Source of the DNA: Desulfovibrionales bacterium
GTDB lineage: Bacteria > Desulfobacterota > Desulfovibrionia > Desulfovibrionales > Desulfomicrobiaceae
Length of the DNA: 5,307 nucleotides
Assembly (NCBI GenBank): GCA_012727515.1
Contig: JAAYGZ010000137.1
Location: 1-5,307, forward strand
Direction: 5' to 3'
Shown here piece by piece: positions 4,644 to 5,307 of the stretch. The stretch's first letter is position 1; every line of letters begins with the position of its first letter. The notes beneath the pieces were generated by a model, which worked only from the letters and a program-made list of their open reading frames with translations, made no database searches and was not told the DNA's origin. Position numbers and translations under genes: made by a program.

Positions 4644-5307
4644 TCCGACGTCTTTTTTTTGCCGTGATCCTTCTTCTGTGTGTGGGCGGAGGGCTGGCCG
4701 GGATAAAATACCTGCAAATCAGCAAAATGATTGCTCAGAGCCAGGCCACGGTCATGCCGCCTGCAACAGTGTCCACGGCTGAAGTACGCGCTGCAACCTG
4801 GGAATCCATGCTGCCGGCAGTCGGCTCTGTGACAGCGGTACAGGGCATAACCGTGAGCGCGGAGCTTGCGGGTAAAATCGTGCGCATTGGTTTTGAATCT
4901 GGTGACACTGTGCGGGCAGGAATGGTTCTGGTTGCTCAGGATATTTCCGAGGAACAGGCCAGGGTGCGAGCTTTGGAAGCCAGCGAGCACCTGGCACAAA
5001 TTACTGTACAACGACTGAAGCTTCTGGTGGTGCAGCATTCTGCGGCCGTGGCAGATTATGATCAGGCTTTGGCTGAACATAAACAGATTGTGGCAGAGAT
5101 AGAGGCGCTTAACGCGCTGATTGCCAAAAAATCTATCCGAGCGCCGTTTGATGGCACATTGGGCCTGCGTCAGGTCAGTTTGGGACAGAATTTAGAGTCT
5201 GCTGATCCTATTGTCACGCTTCAGCAGCTTGATGCCATGTATGTGGATTTTTCCCTGCCCCAGCAGCAGGCAGTCCTGGTGCAGCCTGGCTACACAGTGC
5301 GCATAGA
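4640..5307 (+). CDS. RND efflux periplasmic adaptor (membrane fusion protein), 3' end outside window
   Basis: The ATG at 4640 opens a frame of 222 codons that runs off the right edge; an in-frame TGA at 4625 rules out an earlier start. An N-terminal membrane anchor (about 5-22) has no lipobox of the usual form. It is followed by the first half of the lipoyl/barrel-sandwich domain (GKIVRIGFESGDTVRAGMVL, 78-97), a short alpha-helical hairpin (about 103-163), the second half (IRAPFDGTLGLRQVSLGQN, 166-184) and the start of the beta-barrel (MYVDFSLPQQQ, 200-210). This is the layout of the AcrA/MexH family of HlyD-like adaptors, which join an inner-membrane RND pump to an outer-membrane channel. 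The visible part is about 60% of the usual 350-400 aa. A pump gene is expected just downstream but cannot be seen. The substrate is not predictable from the adaptor. It diverges from the ZraSR-like pair, suggesting control by it. Confidence 0.93.
   Translation, partial: MIRRLFFAVILLLCVGGGLAGIKYLQISKMIAQSQATVMPPATVSTAEVRAATWESMLPAVGSVTAVQGITVSAELAGKIVRIGFESGDTVRAGMVLVAQDISEEQARVRALEASEHLAQITVQRLKLLVVQHSAAVADYDQALAEHKQIVAEIEALNALIAKKSIRAPFDGTLGLRQVSLGQNLESADPIVTLQQLDAMYVDFSLPQQQAVLVQPGYTVRI

Noticed and set aside
4650..4690. Cysteine in LLLCVGGG of the efflux adaptor as a lipoprotein site
   Set aside because: The residue before Cys is Leu rather than Gly, Ala or Ser, so the lipobox pattern is not met; a membrane anchor is more likely.
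4549..4782. 77-codon + strand frame overlapping the efflux gene start
   Set aside because: Its ATG directly abuts AAAGG with no spacer, and most of it is a shadow of the membrane-fusion protein, whose frame is clearly real.

Overview
The window is a piece of a Gram-negative chromosome. An RND-type periplasmic efflux adaptor and a ZraS/ZraR-like, sigma-54-linked two-component pair both imply an inner and outer membrane. The overall flavour, with DUF5681-type phage or island genes next to a tRNA-Leu gene and a ZraSR-like pair, fits a delta-proteobacterial (Desulfovibrio-like) genome. That placement is an impression, not proof.

Left part (1-1133, + strand): four tightly packed small genes ending at a strong intrinsic terminator. 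The first is the 3' part of a DUF5681 protein, a family often found in prophages and genomic islands. The next three (88, 59 and 86 aa) are unrecognised. They have overlapping or nearly abutting ends, G-rich Shine-Dalgarno sequences and a similar short N-terminal motif.

Middle (1134-1573): about 440 bases with no convincing gene. It holds three spaced copies of an 18-bp repeat (AAGGTT-N5-AAGGGTG), a tandem 11-bp GGGGGACA repeat with a hairpin, and a bidirectional terminator. A tRNA-Leu(UAA) gene on the minus strand (1574-1660) follows, with its 3' end facing the mobile-like genes. This is the geometry expected if an element had integrated at the tRNA 3' end, but no second attachment copy is visible here.

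Right part (1706-5307): a minus-strand operon of a sensor kinase (zraS-like, upstream) and a sigma-54 activator (zraR-like, downstream) joined by an ATGA overlap. Diverging from it is an RND efflux membrane-fusion protein that runs off the window. A natural reading is that the two-component pair senses envelope or metal stress and controls the adjacent efflux operon. The 187-bp divergent region shows no consensus sigma-54 site, so that link is inferred from gene position. A possible 23-codon upstream ORF ends in an ATGA overlap with the efflux gene.

No CRISPR array, insertion sequence, toxin-antitoxin pair or recognisable defence system was seen. The least explained parts are the small-gene cluster and the repeat-bearing non-coding stretch.
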